Below are positions 9,655 through 18,389 of a stretch of DNA of 64,000 nt, one piece after another (within the stretch, counting starts at the first letter, position 1; each line of letters starts with the position of its first letter). This DNA is from Shewanella olleyana (GTDB lineage: Bacteria > Pseudomonadota > Gammaproteobacteria > Enterobacterales > Shewanellaceae). The stretch spans positions 120,344 through 184,343 of the forward strand of contig NZ_JAKILD010000006.1 of NCBI RefSeq assembly GCF_023283825.1, in the 5' to 3' direction. Below the pieces are notes generated by a model, which saw only the letters and a list, made by a program, of their open reading frames with translations, was not told the origin of the DNA and searched no databases. Made by a program: the position numbers and the translations under genes.

Positions 9655-11982
9655 TTATTTAGTAATCATCACAGCGCCTACACTTCTGTCTTCACTTTGA
9701 TTAATTAAGCGAATGGTTAAACCATATTCAGGAATATTACGTCCTGCATCTGGTAACCCCCCACCTGTGTAATCTCGTGAATCTCTAAATGTGCGTTGTG
9801 CACGAGTGCGGTTGTCATACATAGTGATACCGTATTGTTCAGATAAGTCGATAAACATTTTTTCAGGTCTATCTATTCTGAACGTCGCATCGTGAATTTG
9901 ATAACGAGTCGTCGCTATGTTGCCATTACTCCAAGACAAGGTATTTTGATCTGCATCCACGACTCCTAAGAAGCCATCCCCAGGATGAATCCCGACCCAA
10001 TTGTCAGAGTATTGGTTATCAACATACCAAATGAGCATGCCTTTCTCGTAGGTCATTGGTTGGCCGCCCACATTGATATGCGCTAAACCACTATCTACAC
10101 CATGGTGGGTTCGCCACTCAACCAAGTAATAATGCTCAGTTTCAGAGGTTCCAGCCGATACTTCAAAGCCGCCAAGCATCATGTTTTCAGGAGAAGAATC
10201 AGCATTGGCAGTAAAGCTTTCAACTTCATCTATAACCAACTGGATATCATCAATGTACATCCCTGGATTAGACACGGCTTCATCGGTTTGATACATCACA
10301 TAAAGGTTAAACGCATTACCAGCAAGAGAAGTTAAGTCAAACTCTGCATTAATCCAACCAGAAGAACTTCCCGTAATACCATTACCTAAATTGGTACCAT
10401 TTGGATTAGTGGTAGAGGTGATAGTACTTTCCAGCATCACTTGTCCAAAGTCTCCAACAGCCATTACATATGCATAATCCCAGTCAGTTTCTATGTCATA
10501 CCATGTCTGGAAATTAATCGCGGCTGTCGTTGCATCAGATAAATCGACAGCGACTCCCATCACATTTTGTAAGTCATTTCCCGAGCCACTGAAGTAAGCG
10601 TATTCACCACTTGTTGGTTCAGTAATAACCCTAACCTTATTAGGAAGGGCAATTTTTATCACATCGTGATTTGTTCCCTTACTTGACGCTTGATCTAGCA
10701 AGCCAACGACACCACGGCGTGGAATATCATCGAAATTAACTATCGCACCATGTTGCCAATTCCCCCCTAATGAAGCTTGAAGGAATTCTCTGGCAAACGG
10801 ACTGAAACCTACGGGCTCTGTACCACCAATCTCGCCAGCCCAACTACCTGAAGACATAACAGACCACATGGATACTGGCTCACCTTGACCTGTGTACTGG
10901 GTATCATATTCATCTGGTAACCCTAGGTCATGACCGTATTCATGACTAATAACCCCTACAGCGCTATCAATAGGTGCAATGGTATAATCATATGCCCCCA
11001 TCACACCGCCCCAATATGGGATATCAGTAGACGAGCCAGGAATGCCATATACACCACCTAGGTTCCAGCGATGTGACCAAATAGCGTCTTCTCCCACTTG
11101 TCCTCCACCCGCTTCCTCACCGACTGCGGAGTGAAATACCATTACGTGATCAACTAATCCGTCTGGCTCCCAATAGTTTCCGTCACCATCAAGATCGTAG
11201 CGATCTTCAATATCAAACTGACTTAAATCTAACGTAGGATCTAACGATGCGGCAGTTAATGCCTCACGGATTAAACTACGTGCATCACCATCAACATTAT
11301 TACCATAAAACGCAGCAGGCATAGTCGCCATGTACCAACCTGCTACATCACCGGTCACGGTGTAACTGTCGCCTGACTGTTTTTCATAGAACTGTCTAAA
11401 AGAATTGGAATGATGGCCATTGGGTGCAACCCAACCATCATCTCCAAATAGAATTTGACGGTAATGGTCTTGATTATAATCTTCGTAATACATGCCTGAC
11501 TCTTCAGGCAATATTGAATTATGCACAAAATCAGGAAACTCCATCAGGATTGCAAGCACTCTAGCTTCACGGGTCGGGCCATCATAAAGCTCTTCTTCAA
11601 CATTAGCTGGACTGTTTCGAATAGATCGGCCTGTTAAACTGCCCTTTGAAGCTTGATGACGTCGCTCCATTTTTGATTTACTTTTGATGCTACTTGTCAT
11701 CGAGTAATGACTAGTGACTTCTGCATCTTGAGCCGCTGCGTTAATTACTGCTTCAGCTTGTCGTTTTTTCAAATACACTTTCAATGCTGATTCAGCTTCT
11801 TGTAAACTCGCTGATTGTGATATCTTGCCCGAGTTTTTGAGCATTTGAATTAGTTTTTGCTCATCAGCAATCACCAAATCAAAAGCACCAGTTTGTGGTA
11901 TATGAGCATGCTCTGCTGCCTGCAAGCTTACTGAGAGCCCAGCAATAGCCAAGGCTAGTGGGATAAATTTTGTGTTATTCAA
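9655..11982 (-). CDS. secreted M6-family zinc metalloprotease (immune inhibitor A-like)
   Basis: This 775-residue protein begins with a Sec signal peptide (cleavage likely after QAA, residues 21-23) and a charged propeptide region to about residue 125. The catalytic domain has the zinc motif HEYGHDLGLPDEYD with His347, Glu348, His351 and a downstream Asp357, as in the M6 peptidases. Calcium-type acidic loops (DLDGDGNYWEPDG, about 263-275) are present. The C-terminal half includes a beta-sandwich-like region with DDIQLVID typical of MAM/galactose-binding-like modules in this family. It is likely exported to digest proteins outside the cell. It is monocistronic, with a strong terminator after it. 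Targets cannot be inferred from sequence. Confidence 0.9.
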   Translation of the reverse strand: MNNTKFIPLALAIAGLSVSLQAAEHAHIPQTGAFDLVIADEQKLIQMLKNSGKISQSASLQEAESALKVYLKKRQAEAVINAAAQDAEVTSHYSMTSSIKSKSKMERRHQASKGSLTGRSIRNSPANVEEELYDGPTREARVLAILMEFPDFVHNSILPEESGMYYEDYNQDHYRQILFGDDGWVAPNGHHSNSFRQFYEKQSGDSYTVTGDVAGWYMATMPAAFYGNNVDGDARSLIREALTAASLDPTLDLSQFDIEDRYDLDGDGNYWEPDGLVDHVMVFHSAVGEEAGGGQVGEDAIWSHRWNLGGVYGIPGSSTDIPYWGGVMGAYDYTIAPIDSAVGVISHEYGHDLGLPDEYDTQYTGQGEPVSMWSVMSSGSWAGEIGGTEPVGFSPFAREFLQASLGGNWQHGAIVNFDDIPRRGVVGLLDQASSKGTNHDVIKIALPNKVRVITEPTSGEYAYFSGSGNDLQNVMGVAVDLSDATTAAINFQTWYDIETDWDYAYVMAVGDFGQVMLESTITSTTNPNGTNLGNGITGSSSGWINAEFDLTSLAGNAFNLYVMYQTDEAVSNPGMYIDDIQLVIDEVESFTANADSSPENMMLGGFEVSAGTSETEHYYLVEWRTHHGVDSGLAHINVGGQPMTYEKGMLIWYVDNQYSDNWVGIHPGDGFLGVVDADQNTLSWSNGNIATTRYQIHDATFRIDRPEKMFIDLSEQYGITMYDNRTRAQRTFRDSRDYTGGGLPDAGRNIPEYGLTIRLINQSEDRSVGAVMITK

Positions 11983-12177
11983 TTGAATACCCTCATGTGA
12001 AATTCAGTTCCGTTTGAAATTTTCTACTCAGAAAGACTCGGCTACGTTAACTAAGTATTCAAAAATCCTAACCGAAGAAACTCATGGGCGACATACCAGA
12101 GATAACATTTCATGCCCAAGTATTATTTCGAGCTTAATATCTAATTCCTATGGGTATTTTGATATTATATATCATAA

Positions 12178-12210
12178 TCAAAAGAGCCATTTAGTTAGAC
12201 TAAATGGCTC
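12178..12210 (-). terminator. terminator of metA
   Basis: GAGCCATTTAG at 12184-12194 pairs with CTAAATGGCTC at 12200-12210 around a short loop; on the minus strand the stem is followed by TTTTGAT. It lies 35 nt beyond the metA stop. Confidence 0.8.
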
Positions 12211-12244
12211 AGAATAGTGTTTAAATAATATGAATTAGGTTTAC

Positions 12245-13189
12245 TTAACTCTCAGATTCCCATGGCGTTCTGCCACTCATATCTGATAAGTCATACGGTG
12301 TTAGCTGATAAACATAATAGTTTAGCCAGTTGCTCACGAGTAAACTGCCGTGGCTATGCCACCTTGCAATTGCTTCTTGGCTTGGATCATCATTTCTAAA
12401 ATAATGGCTGGGTACAGAAGGATTCAGTCCTTGTTCAAGATCTCGCTGGTATTCATCTTTCAATGTCGACTTTTGATACTCAGGATGTCCCATCACAAAT
12501 AAGTTTCGGCTATTGCGACTTAATACAATATAGGCACCTGCTTGGTCTGACTCTGCAAGTACTTCAAGATCAGGATGTTGTTTTATATCTTCAATATTCA
12601 TTTCAGCAAAACGCGAGTGCGGCGCAAAAAACTCATCATCAAAACCGCGTAATAACGGGTGTGGTTTAGCTGAGCGTCGGTGGCAAAATACCCCTGAGCG
12701 TTTTTCATCTAATAATTTACGATGTAAATCATATAGGTGGAATAACCCGGCATGAGCTGCCCAACACAAAAATAATACTGAAGTGACGTGATGCTGGGAC
12801 CAATCAATGATTTCTTTAATATGTTCCCAATAGACAACATCTTCAAAATCCAGCTGGCCTAACGGCGCACCAGTGATAATGAGTCCATCATAATTTTTAC
12901 TTTTTACCGCTTCAAAATCGCGATAGAAAGTATTCATATGATCAATAGAAGTATGTTTTGAGGCTTTATCGTGAATACGAAGCAAATCAACATCGACTTG
13001 CAGCGGGGTGTTACCCAATAAACGTAATAATTGAGTTTCGGTTTCAATCTTATTTGGCATAAGATTCAAAATAAGTACCCGCATAGGTCGAATATCTTGA
13101 TTTGCTGCCCGAGTTTCGGACATCACGAAGATATTCTCTGATTCTAAAATTTCTGCAGCGGGTAAATTATCTGGAATTCTAACCGGCAT
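12245..13189 (-). CDS. metA: homoserine O-succinyltransferase
   Basis: MetA activates homoserine with succinyl-CoA (or acetyl-CoA in some relatives) as the first step of methionine synthesis. With the ATG at 13187-13189 the protein has 314 residues and begins [11 protein letters not shown], as in Escherichia coli MetA; a GTG three codons earlier lacks homology support. AAAGG precedes the ATG. The catalytic cysteine in [12 protein letters not shown] is residue 142, the same number as in E. coli, and MGHPEYQ carries the expected His/Glu region near residue 232. It is separated by 79 nt from the upstream lipoprotein gene, whose promoter carries three MetJ boxes, so the two genes are probably co-transcribed under methionine control. 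Confidence 0.95.
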   Translation of the reverse strand: MPVRIPDNLPAAEILESENIFVMSETRAANQDIRPMRVLILNLMPNKIETETQLLRLLGNTPLQVDVDLLRIHDKASKHTSIDHMNTFYRDFEAVKSKNYDGLIITGAPLGQLDFEDVVYWEHIKEIIDWSQHHVTSVLFLCWAAHAGLFHLYDLHRKLLDEKRSGVFCHRRSAKPHPLLRGFDDEFFAPHSRFAEMNIEDIKQHPDLEVLAESDQAGAYIVLSRNSRNLFVMGHPEYQKSTLKDEYQRDLEQGLNPSVPSHYFRNDDPSQEAIARWHSHGSLLVSNWLNYYVYQLTPYDLSDMSGRTPWESES

Positions 13190-13268
13190 TAAAGGCACCT
13201 TTTAATCTAAAAATTTTCGGTGCTATCAATCACTTCCTTCGGGCTGAACTTGCCCTAGTATGAAATGA

Positions 13269-13694
13269 TTATCCACCGACCTTGTTGACGAGCACATTGA
13301 CGGGTTCAGTTGCGTCAATATTTACAATGTAAGACTGAGTATTGATAAACCATAACTTGCCATCGACTTCAATTCGGGCACCAACGGCATAAGTATGGCC
13401 TGATTGAAACTGATCTCTGGCTAATTGAAACTCGAATGCATGGGGTGTCTTCACGTTATCAGTCATCATTTCAGCCATCACAATCGCTTTAGTGTCTTGC
13501 AGTGAGACATCTTTCAATTGCACTTTAATGACCGCATCTGCAGGTAATGCAATACGTTCGCGGTACATAACATCACCCGAAATAGTCACAAGATCGCTTT
13601 GTGAAGCGCATCCCCCCAGCGCAGCGACTAACGCCACAGCTAGCACAAACGGCATTAATAACTTGTTTAGTGTGTGTTTCATCGTTTTACCCAT
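13269..13694 (-). CDS. YbaY/YscW-type lipoprotein
   Basis: This small protein of 141 residues has a lipoprotein signal peptide ending in ALGGC, so it should be anchored in an envelope membrane. The mature part (GDVMYRERIALPADAVIKVQLKDVSLQD) matches the YbaY/YscW lipoprotein pattern, a beta-rich domain of unknown job. The frame opens at 13712, but AAGGAAATTGATT precedes the ATG at 13692-13694, which I take as the start; an ATG at 13682 is also possible. It lies directly upstream of metA with MetJ boxes in front. Why a lipoprotein of this class should be methionine-controlled is not clear. Confidence 0.8.
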   Translation of the reverse strand: MGKTMKHTLNKLLMPFVLAVALVAALGGCASQSDLVTISGDVMYRERIALPADAVIKVQLKDVSLQDTKAIVMAEMMTDNVKTPHAFEFQLARDQFQSGHTYAVGARIEVDGKLWFINTQSYIVNIDATEPVNVLVNKVGG

Positions 13695-13718
13695 AATCAA
13701 TTTCCTTATCATACATTA

Positions 13719-13742
13719 AGACTTCTAGAAGTCTATACGTCT
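13719..13742. promoter_or_regulatory. three tandem MetJ boxes
   Basis: Three consecutive 8-mers, AGACTTCT (13719-13726), AGAAGTCT (13727-13734) and ATACGTCT (13735-13742), match the Met box AGACGTCT at 7, 7 and 6 of 8 positions. MetJ binds such arrays cooperatively with S-adenosylmethionine. The array sits 25 bp before the lipoprotein-metA start and 20-78 bp before the divergent dehydrogenase, so it could control both. Confidence 0.85.
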
Positions 13743-13819
13743 CACTTGAATAATATTCTTACTTGTTATCGAAAGCAGTTGTTTTTATCATAGGCCATCA
13801 TTTCAAAGCCATAAAGCGC

Positions 13820-14560
13820 ATGACACAAGCAAACGCAATTATAGTGGGCGCTAGCTCACACCTTAGTAAAGAAATCGCGACTAAATTAGCTCAGCAAAAG
13901 GTTTCTTTGGTGCTATTTGTTCAAAACCCTGATGACATGAAGGAGTTTGCCGAGCAACTTCCTATTAAAGTTGATGTTTTGCCACTCGATATTGAAAATC
14001 CTGCTGCAATTATCAGCCAACTAGAAAAGGTTTGGCTCAGTATGGATGGAGCTCATCTTGTTTTAGTGAATACCGGGCTAAATGGTTATCACGAATCACT
14101 TCCATGGCAATTAGAACAAGATATTATTGATGTGAACGTGAGTGGCTTTACCGCAATTTGTAATACGACATTCCGTTTGATGCGCGAGCAAGGTTACGGC
14201 CAAATTGCTGCCATTAACTCGATTGCTGGATTACGCGGTGGACCAAGCGTGGCATATCATGCGTCGAAAGCTTATGCGCAAAATTACCTTGAAGGGTTAA
14301 GCATGCATGCACAGCGCTTAAAGCTACCCATTACCATCACAGATATACAATTAGGCTTATTGGATAAAGCCGCCATGCAACAAAGTAAATTATGGTTGCC
14401 GCCTTTACCTAAGGTTGCAGATCAAATTATTAAAGCGATGCAAAAAGGAAAACGAAAAGTCTACGTCACTAAGCGCTGGCGTTTGGTTGCTTGGCTTACC
14501 ATGGGTTTACCTGAATTTATTTACAATACACGTCATTGGAAAGTAAAAAAGAAAAAGTAA
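13820..14560 (+). CDS. short-chain dehydrogenase/reductase (SDR)
   Basis: This classical SDR has 246 residues from the ATG at 13820. An earlier TTG at 13763 would add 19 residues with no homology; neither has a strong ribosome binding site. The nucleotide-binding loop reads IIVGASSHLSKEIA, so the usual second glycine is replaced by Ser-His, a deviation from TGxxxGxG. NTGL stands where NAG is usual, and the catalytic Ser (INSIAG) and YHASK motif are intact. A hydrophobic and basic C-terminal tail (WLTMGLPEFIYNTRHWKVKKKK) suggests membrane contact, as in SDR7-type members. The substrate is unknown. It diverges from the MetJ-controlled genes and ends at a shared bidirectional terminator. Confidence 0.82.
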   Translation: MTQANAIIVGASSHLSKEIATKLAQQKVSLVLFVQNPDDMKEFAEQLPIKVDVLPLDIENPAAIISQLEKVWLSMDGAHLVLVNTGLNGYHESLPWQLEQDIIDVNVSGFTAICNTTFRLMREQGYGQIAAINSIAGLRGGPSVAYHASKAYAQNYLEGLSMHAQRLKLPITITDIQLGLLDKAAMQQSKLWLPPLPKVADQIIKAMQKGKRKVYVTKRWRLVAWLTMGLPEFIYNTRHWKVKKKK

Positions 14561-14580
14561 CTTTTGATTAATTTTTAATT

Positions 14581-14610
14581 AAAAAAACAGGAGCATAAGC
14601 TCCTGTTTTT
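14581..14610. terminator. bidirectional terminator between SDR and ompW
   Basis: AAAAACAGGAGC pairs with GCTCCTGTTTTT around a four-base loop, with A-runs and T-runs on the two sides. It serves the plus-strand dehydrogenase and the minus-strand ompW. Confidence 0.88.
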
Positions 14611-14637
14611 ATTGGTCAGTATCAGTAGTAAATCTGC

Positions 14638-15312
14638 TTAAAATTTATAACCAACACTCACCATATATACCCAAGGGTTAATATCAGTTTCAATAGTCAC
14701 AGGTACAGAAACATCGCCACCTTCTGGCGAATAATTGAAACTTGCATCAGTTGAAATCTGTGCATACCAAACAGACGCGTTTACTAACCAGTTTTCATTA
14801 ACATTGTAATCTAGACCAACTTGAGCAGCGACTCCCCAAGAATTAGATAAGCTTAAATCCGAAAGCCTGCCCCCTACATCATTAGTGATCTCATTATCGA
14901 AAAAGTTTGTAAAGTTCACACCAACACCGATATAAGGGCGTAATTTAGATTGCGCATTACCAAAATAGTATTGCGCTACCAAGGTAGGTGGTAAATGCTT
15001 GGTCTCAGCCACTTTCATACCAGCTATCGAAATATCATGAGAAAAAGGTGTCGCAGCTAGCAATTCAACAGCCCAATTATCAGTAATCATATAGCCAAAA
15101 TTCAATCCAACTTGTGTATTGTCATCAACTGAAAACTCGCCAAGATTTCCAAGATCAGGAGTATTAACATCCTGACTTGAGTCATTTGGCGCAACAACAG
15201 CAGCACCCACTCGAACGATGAAATCACCAGCTTGGTGAGCGAATGCGGTAGTTGAAACACCTGCAGATAATAGGCTGGCAGCAACAAGACTAAGGGCTAG
15301 TTTTTTATTCAT
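14638..15312 (-). CDS. ompW: OmpW-family outer membrane protein
   Basis: OmpW is an eight-stranded outer-membrane barrel with a hydrophobic channel. This protein of 224 residues has a signal peptide ending STTAFA, the start motif HQAGDFIVRVGAAVVAP, alternating strand patterns (NWAVELLAATPFSHDI, LPPTLVAQYYFG, RPYIGVGVNFTNFF) and the terminal VYMVSVGYKF ending in Phe as barrel proteins do. It is a single gene. A perfect FNR box about 94 bp upstream suggests induction or repression by oxygen supply through the FNR homologue (EtrA in Shewanella). Confidence 0.93.
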   Translation of the reverse strand: MNKKLALSLVAASLLSAGVSTTAFAHQAGDFIVRVGAAVVAPNDSSQDVNTPDLGNLGEFSVDDNTQVGLNFGYMITDNWAVELLAATPFSHDISIAGMKVAETKHLPPTLVAQYYFGNAQSKLRPYIGVGVNFTNFFDNEITNDVGGRLSDLSLSNSWGVAAQVGLDYNVNENWLVNASVWYAQISTDASFNYSPEGGDVSVPVTIETDINPWVYMVSVGYKF

Positions 15313-15709
15313 TATGACGACTCCATGTATGCAACATAATTAGTGCTTTTACGTAAACACATTTAACAATTGGCGCTACACTGCCAGAAAGTATCAGTAA
15401 CAATATTGATATAGATCAATAAAAGCACTTACAACCAAATAGGTAGACCACCGACTTGATCTTGATCACAAAAAGCCATCAACTTATGATTAAGATGCTT
15501 TAAAAATAGATGTTTAAAGTCAAAAGCAGCAGGCTTATTGAGCGATTACCTGTTAAAACGCTGCTAATTATCATTTCTTCGCAACCTTCGTTAATTAACA
15601 AAAAAATAACAGCTAACAACGTAATTAAATACAAATTGTGGAAGAGGAGTTACCTCCTCAATAGTGATATTTTTAGACATTAAAGTGATACGATTATGAT
15701 ACAAATGAT
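15313..15709. other. divergent intergenic region ompW / exported protein
   Basis: This 397-bp AT-rich stretch holds the ompW promoter, an FNR box and a weaker CRP-like sequence (TTGATCTTGATCACA near 15456-15470). No reading frame of note is seen. The promoter of the plus-strand gene is not obvious. Confidence 0.6.
15406..15419. promoter_or_regulatory. FNR/EtrA box upstream of ompW
   Basis: TTGATATAGATCAA fits the FNR consensus TTGAT-N4-ATCAA exactly. It ends about 94 bp before the ompW start codon, which is suitable for a class II site if the transcript has a leader of about 50 nt. Confidence 0.8.
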
Positions 15710-16759
15710 ATGGATAATATGAGGCTGCTTTCTTTTCAAATGATAACTAGATTAAATGCAACCTTATGGACAATTTTCCAGTTTATGACAGCCTTGGTTA
15801 TAACGTTCAACACTCATGCTTCAGAAGTACAAAATACTTATGATGCAAAAACGCAAACAGACATAGCTAATGTAAAAGCGACAAAAATAGAAGCTGAGCC
15901 AGAAGTTGAAACTGATACTGATACTGATACTGAAAATGAAACAGTTAACTCACCTTGCTATAGTCGCTCTCAATCAGACAGAGCAATAGACAAAACATTT
16001 GCCTACTTCAACACCAAATTCTGTGAACCCGCAATTTGGTTCGACAGCTTTTTTGCTGATGATCGAATTATAGACGATGCTAGAGCCGGAACGATTATTC
16101 GTTGGTATAACGATTTTTCGTATTTTGAAAAAGAAGGCTTTAAATATCGTTCTAACATTAAAGCTCATTTGAACTTGCCTGGCATGAGTAAAAAGCTAAA
16201 GCTTATCTTTGATTCAACAGGCGAAGATGATCCCTTTTCGTTCATCAAAAGGCCAGATGATGACAATGAACGAGATATCAGCTTACGATATGACTGGTAT
16301 GCAAAAGATAGGACTAGCTTCAATATTAAAGCTAGCTTTAAACCTAAAATTGAAGCGCGCTATCGTTATACCTACCCCATCTCTCAAAATACCTTATGGC
16401 GATTTACTCAAACGCTTTATCAAGAGAAAAGCGTCACAGGTGAAACATCCGAATTTGATTTTGAACATGCGTTTAATGACGAGTTTCTATTACGCTGGAA
16501 TAGTGCTGTTCAATATGAAACCAAAGATAATGGTTGGGACTTAGGGACAGGGTTGCAGCTATATCAATATATCAGTGATGATCAAGCCATCAGTTATCAA
16601 GCCAGAATTAATGGTGTCACTGAACCATATCACTATATTGAGGCAGCCAGCATCGGTCTCACCTACCGTCAAAATTACGCTAGAGAGTGGCTATACTTTT
16701 CAATCACACCTGAACACCTGAATACACTTGGACCAAAGAAGACGATACTGAACGGTTAA
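15710..16759 (+). CDS. putative exported protein, C-terminus altered by frameshift
   Basis: I do not recognise a named family. The 349-residue product has a hydrophobic N-terminal segment ending near THAS (likely Sec signal), then an acidic stretch with TDTDTDTE from three ACTGAT hexamers, then repeated beta-strand patterns (KFCEPAIWFDSFFADDR, RWYNDFSYFEKEGF, RYRYTYPISQNTLWRFTQTLYQ, LLRWNSAVQYETKDNGWDL) that look like an outer-membrane beta barrel. At 16707-16722 the octamer CACCTGAA is present twice in tandem. Removing one copy changes the end from HLNTLGPKKTILNG to a barrel-like YTWTKEDDTER...TFTLEILFQNV ending at 16809. The present reading frame is therefore probably a recent mutant. The start is uncertain (ATG at 15710 or 15719), with no clear ribosome binding site. 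Confidence 0.65.
   Translation: MDNMRLLSFQMITRLNATLWTIFQFMTALVITFNTHASEVQNTYDAKTQTDIANVKATKIEAEPEVETDTDTDTENETVNSPCYSRSQSDRAIDKTFAYFNTKFCEPAIWFDSFFADDRIIDDARAGTIIRWYNDFSYFEKEGFKYRSNIKAHLNLPGMSKKLKLIFDSTGEDDPFSFIKRPDDDNERDISLRYDWYAKDRTSFNIKASFKPKIEARYRYTYPISQNTLWRFTQTLYQEKSVTGETSEFDFEHAFNDEFLLRWNSAVQYETKDNGWDLGTGLQLYQYISDDQAISYQARINGVTEPYHYIEAASIGLTYRQNYAREWLYFSITPEHLNTLGPKKTILNG
16707..16722 (+). repeat. 8-bp tandem duplication causing frameshift
   Basis: CACCTGAA occurs at 16707-16714 and 16715-16722. One copy restores an open frame of 28 more codons to the TAA at 16807-16809. Confidence 0.9.
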
Positions 16760-16832
16760 ATCAAATGGTGATTACCTTCACCTTAGAGATCCTGTTTCAA
16801 AACGTCTAAATGCTTTCTCTTAGATAATGATT

Positions 16833-17384
16833 TTATAATTCTAAGGACAAGTTAGGATAGTTGTTGAACCAAGGCTTACTGGAAACACGTTTCATAAATA
16901 CCGACTCGTCTGCTTTGGGGTTGTAATTAACGGTTAGGCCAAATACGGTTTCTAAGCCAAAAACAGAATCGATAATTAACTCCCCTTCTTCATCCAGTTT
17001 TACAGCTATCGCTGTTTGCTTTTCTGGCCAGTAAGACATGGCATCAAGGCAAGATAAATATGCCGAATGGTTGTTTTTCTTATGCATTCTTGCTTGGTTT
17101 TTAACTGACCAGGGCAAATTAGACTGCTCAGATAACGCAAGCTCAATTAATTTGTCGCGGTAAATACTGGTTTCTTCATGACACCAATAAATGACATCAA
17201 TATCCTCTAATACAGATACTGGCGAATCGTGAAGCTTATCCCACACTAGATTACGCACAAAACCAGCAGCAATATACCAATCATCAACTTCGTTCTCAGC
17301 AAAAAACTGCGCTGTCAGCTTAAGCGCAGACATACGCATTTCATCACTGAGTAACCAATCTTTTAACCGAGCTTCATATTCCAT
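16833..17384 (-). CDS. nucleotidyltransferase-family protein (DUF925/NTP_transf_6-like)
   Basis: The 183-residue protein resembles the small family of uncharacterised nucleotidyltransferase-like proteins: WYIAAGFVRNLVWDKLHD near residues 36-53 and the acidic EDIDVIYW near 59-66 stand where the polymerase-beta-type fold binds metal and nucleotide. The C-terminus has the usual NPKADESVFMKRVSSKPWFNNYPNL pattern (described, not fully quoted). Its substrate is unknown. It is monocistronic and converges on the exported-protein gene. Assignment rests on motif memory only. Confidence 0.75.
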   Translation of the reverse strand: MEYEARLKDWLLSDEMRMSALKLTAQFFAENEVDDWYIAAGFVRNLVWDKLHDSPVSVLEDIDVIYWCHEETSIYRDKLIELALSEQSNLPWSVKNQARMHKKNNHSAYLSCLDAMSYWPEKQTAIAVKLDEEGELIIDSVFGLETVFGLTVNYNPKADESVFMKRVSSKPWFNNYPNLSLEL

Positions 17385-17595
17385 TGCGACTATCCATTCC
17401 TACTGCCATTGCTACTGTTTATTAGTGCCAATTGCCATTACCATTGCTAACAGCGACCACTGCCAATGACGGTTTTATTTCTTATCAAATAAACCTATCA
17501 CAATACCTTTCATGCTTCACTCAATAAAATGTAAATATTAACGCTTGCTAAACTAATTGCTTTTAACAGTATTAAAAACGGCTTTAGAATAATGA

Positions 17596-18246
17596 TTAAC
17601 TCGCATCTGCTTGCATTTCAGGCGCGGCATCAGCAAATGCAGCTAATTGATTACACTGCTCCCAAATTCTGACAATCTGAGGATATTGCGCCATATCTAC
17701 GTTAAAACGATAGGCATTGTAAACCTGAGGAATAAGACAAATATCAGCCATGGTCGGAGTGTCGCCAAAACAAAATTGTCCAGAGGTTGTGCTTAATTGC
17801 TTTTCTAATGCACTAAAGCCTAGGTGTATCCAATGGTGATACCATTTCATTTTTGCTTCTTCGTCCACGCCCATTTCTTTCACTAAATATTGCAGAACAC
17901 GTAAATTATCCAGAGGATGAATTTCACACGCAATCGCTTGAGACATTGCCCGCACAATCGCTCTATCTTTTGCTGACTCAGGTAAAGTCGCTTGCTGTGG
18001 ATATTGCTCTTCAAGATATTCAAGAATCGCCAATGATTGGGTTAGTGCAAACTCTCCTTGTTCATCTTCATCAATAAATGCTGGCACCAAGTGCTGAGGA
18101 TTAAGCTGACTAAACATGTCACTGTGTTGCTCACCACCATTTTTCACTAAATGAACTGAGACTTGTTCTGCGTTTAATAGTTTTAAATTCAGTGCTATAC
18201 GCACTCTATAGGCTGCACTTGAGCGCCAGTAACCATATAGTTTCAT
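17596..18246 (-). CDS. maiA: maleylacetoacetate isomerase
   Basis: This glutathione S-transferase-class zeta enzyme of 216 residues isomerises maleylacetoacetate to fumarylacetoacetate in tyrosine catabolism, using glutathione. The N-terminus YGYWRSSAAYRVRIALNLK carries the zeta-class SS motif, and LVPAFIDEDEQGEFALTQSLAILEYLEE gives the glutathione-binding cis-proline and ESLAI-like region. The C-terminal helical domain includes the family motif PTMADICLIPQVYNAYRF. It lies 143 nt after fahA, with a terminator hairpin in between, so it may be partly independent of fahA. Confidence 0.92.
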   Translation of the reverse strand: MKLYGYWRSSAAYRVRIALNLKLLNAEQVSVHLVKNGGEQHSDMFSQLNPQHLVPAFIDEDEQGEFALTQSLAILEYLEEQYPQQATLPESAKDRAIVRAMSQAIACEIHPLDNLRVLQYLVKEMGVDEEAKMKWYHHWIHLGFSALEKQLSTTSGQFCFGDTPTMADICLIPQVYNAYRFNVDMAQYPQIVRIWEQCNQLAAFADAAPEMQADAS

Positions 18247-18327
18247 TGTATATCCTTATCGGTCTTTATTAAGCAATAATGTTGAGCAAAATTGTTACAT
18301 CTTGAGTCAGTTTTTATTAGGTATAAA

Positions 18328-18358
18328 AAAAGCAATAACGCACAGCGCTATTGCTTTT
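18328..18358 (-). terminator. terminator after fahA
   Basis: AAAAGCAATA at 18328-18337 pairs with TATTGCTTTT at 18349-18358 around an eleven-base loop; the minus strand continues with T-rich sequence. It lies 31 nt beyond the fahA stop and before maiA. Confidence 0.75.
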
Positions 18359-18389
18359 GATTAATTAATACCTTCATTAATATGAGGAA

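Noticed and set aside
12014..12217. 67-codon frame between the M6 protease and metA on the plus strand
   Set aside because: It overlaps the protease promoter side and the metA terminator hairpin, has no ribosome binding site and no recognisable sequence.
15456..15470. CRP-like site upstream of ompW
   Set aside because: Only one half-site (TGTGA on the minus strand) fits well; the other half matches at three of five positions.
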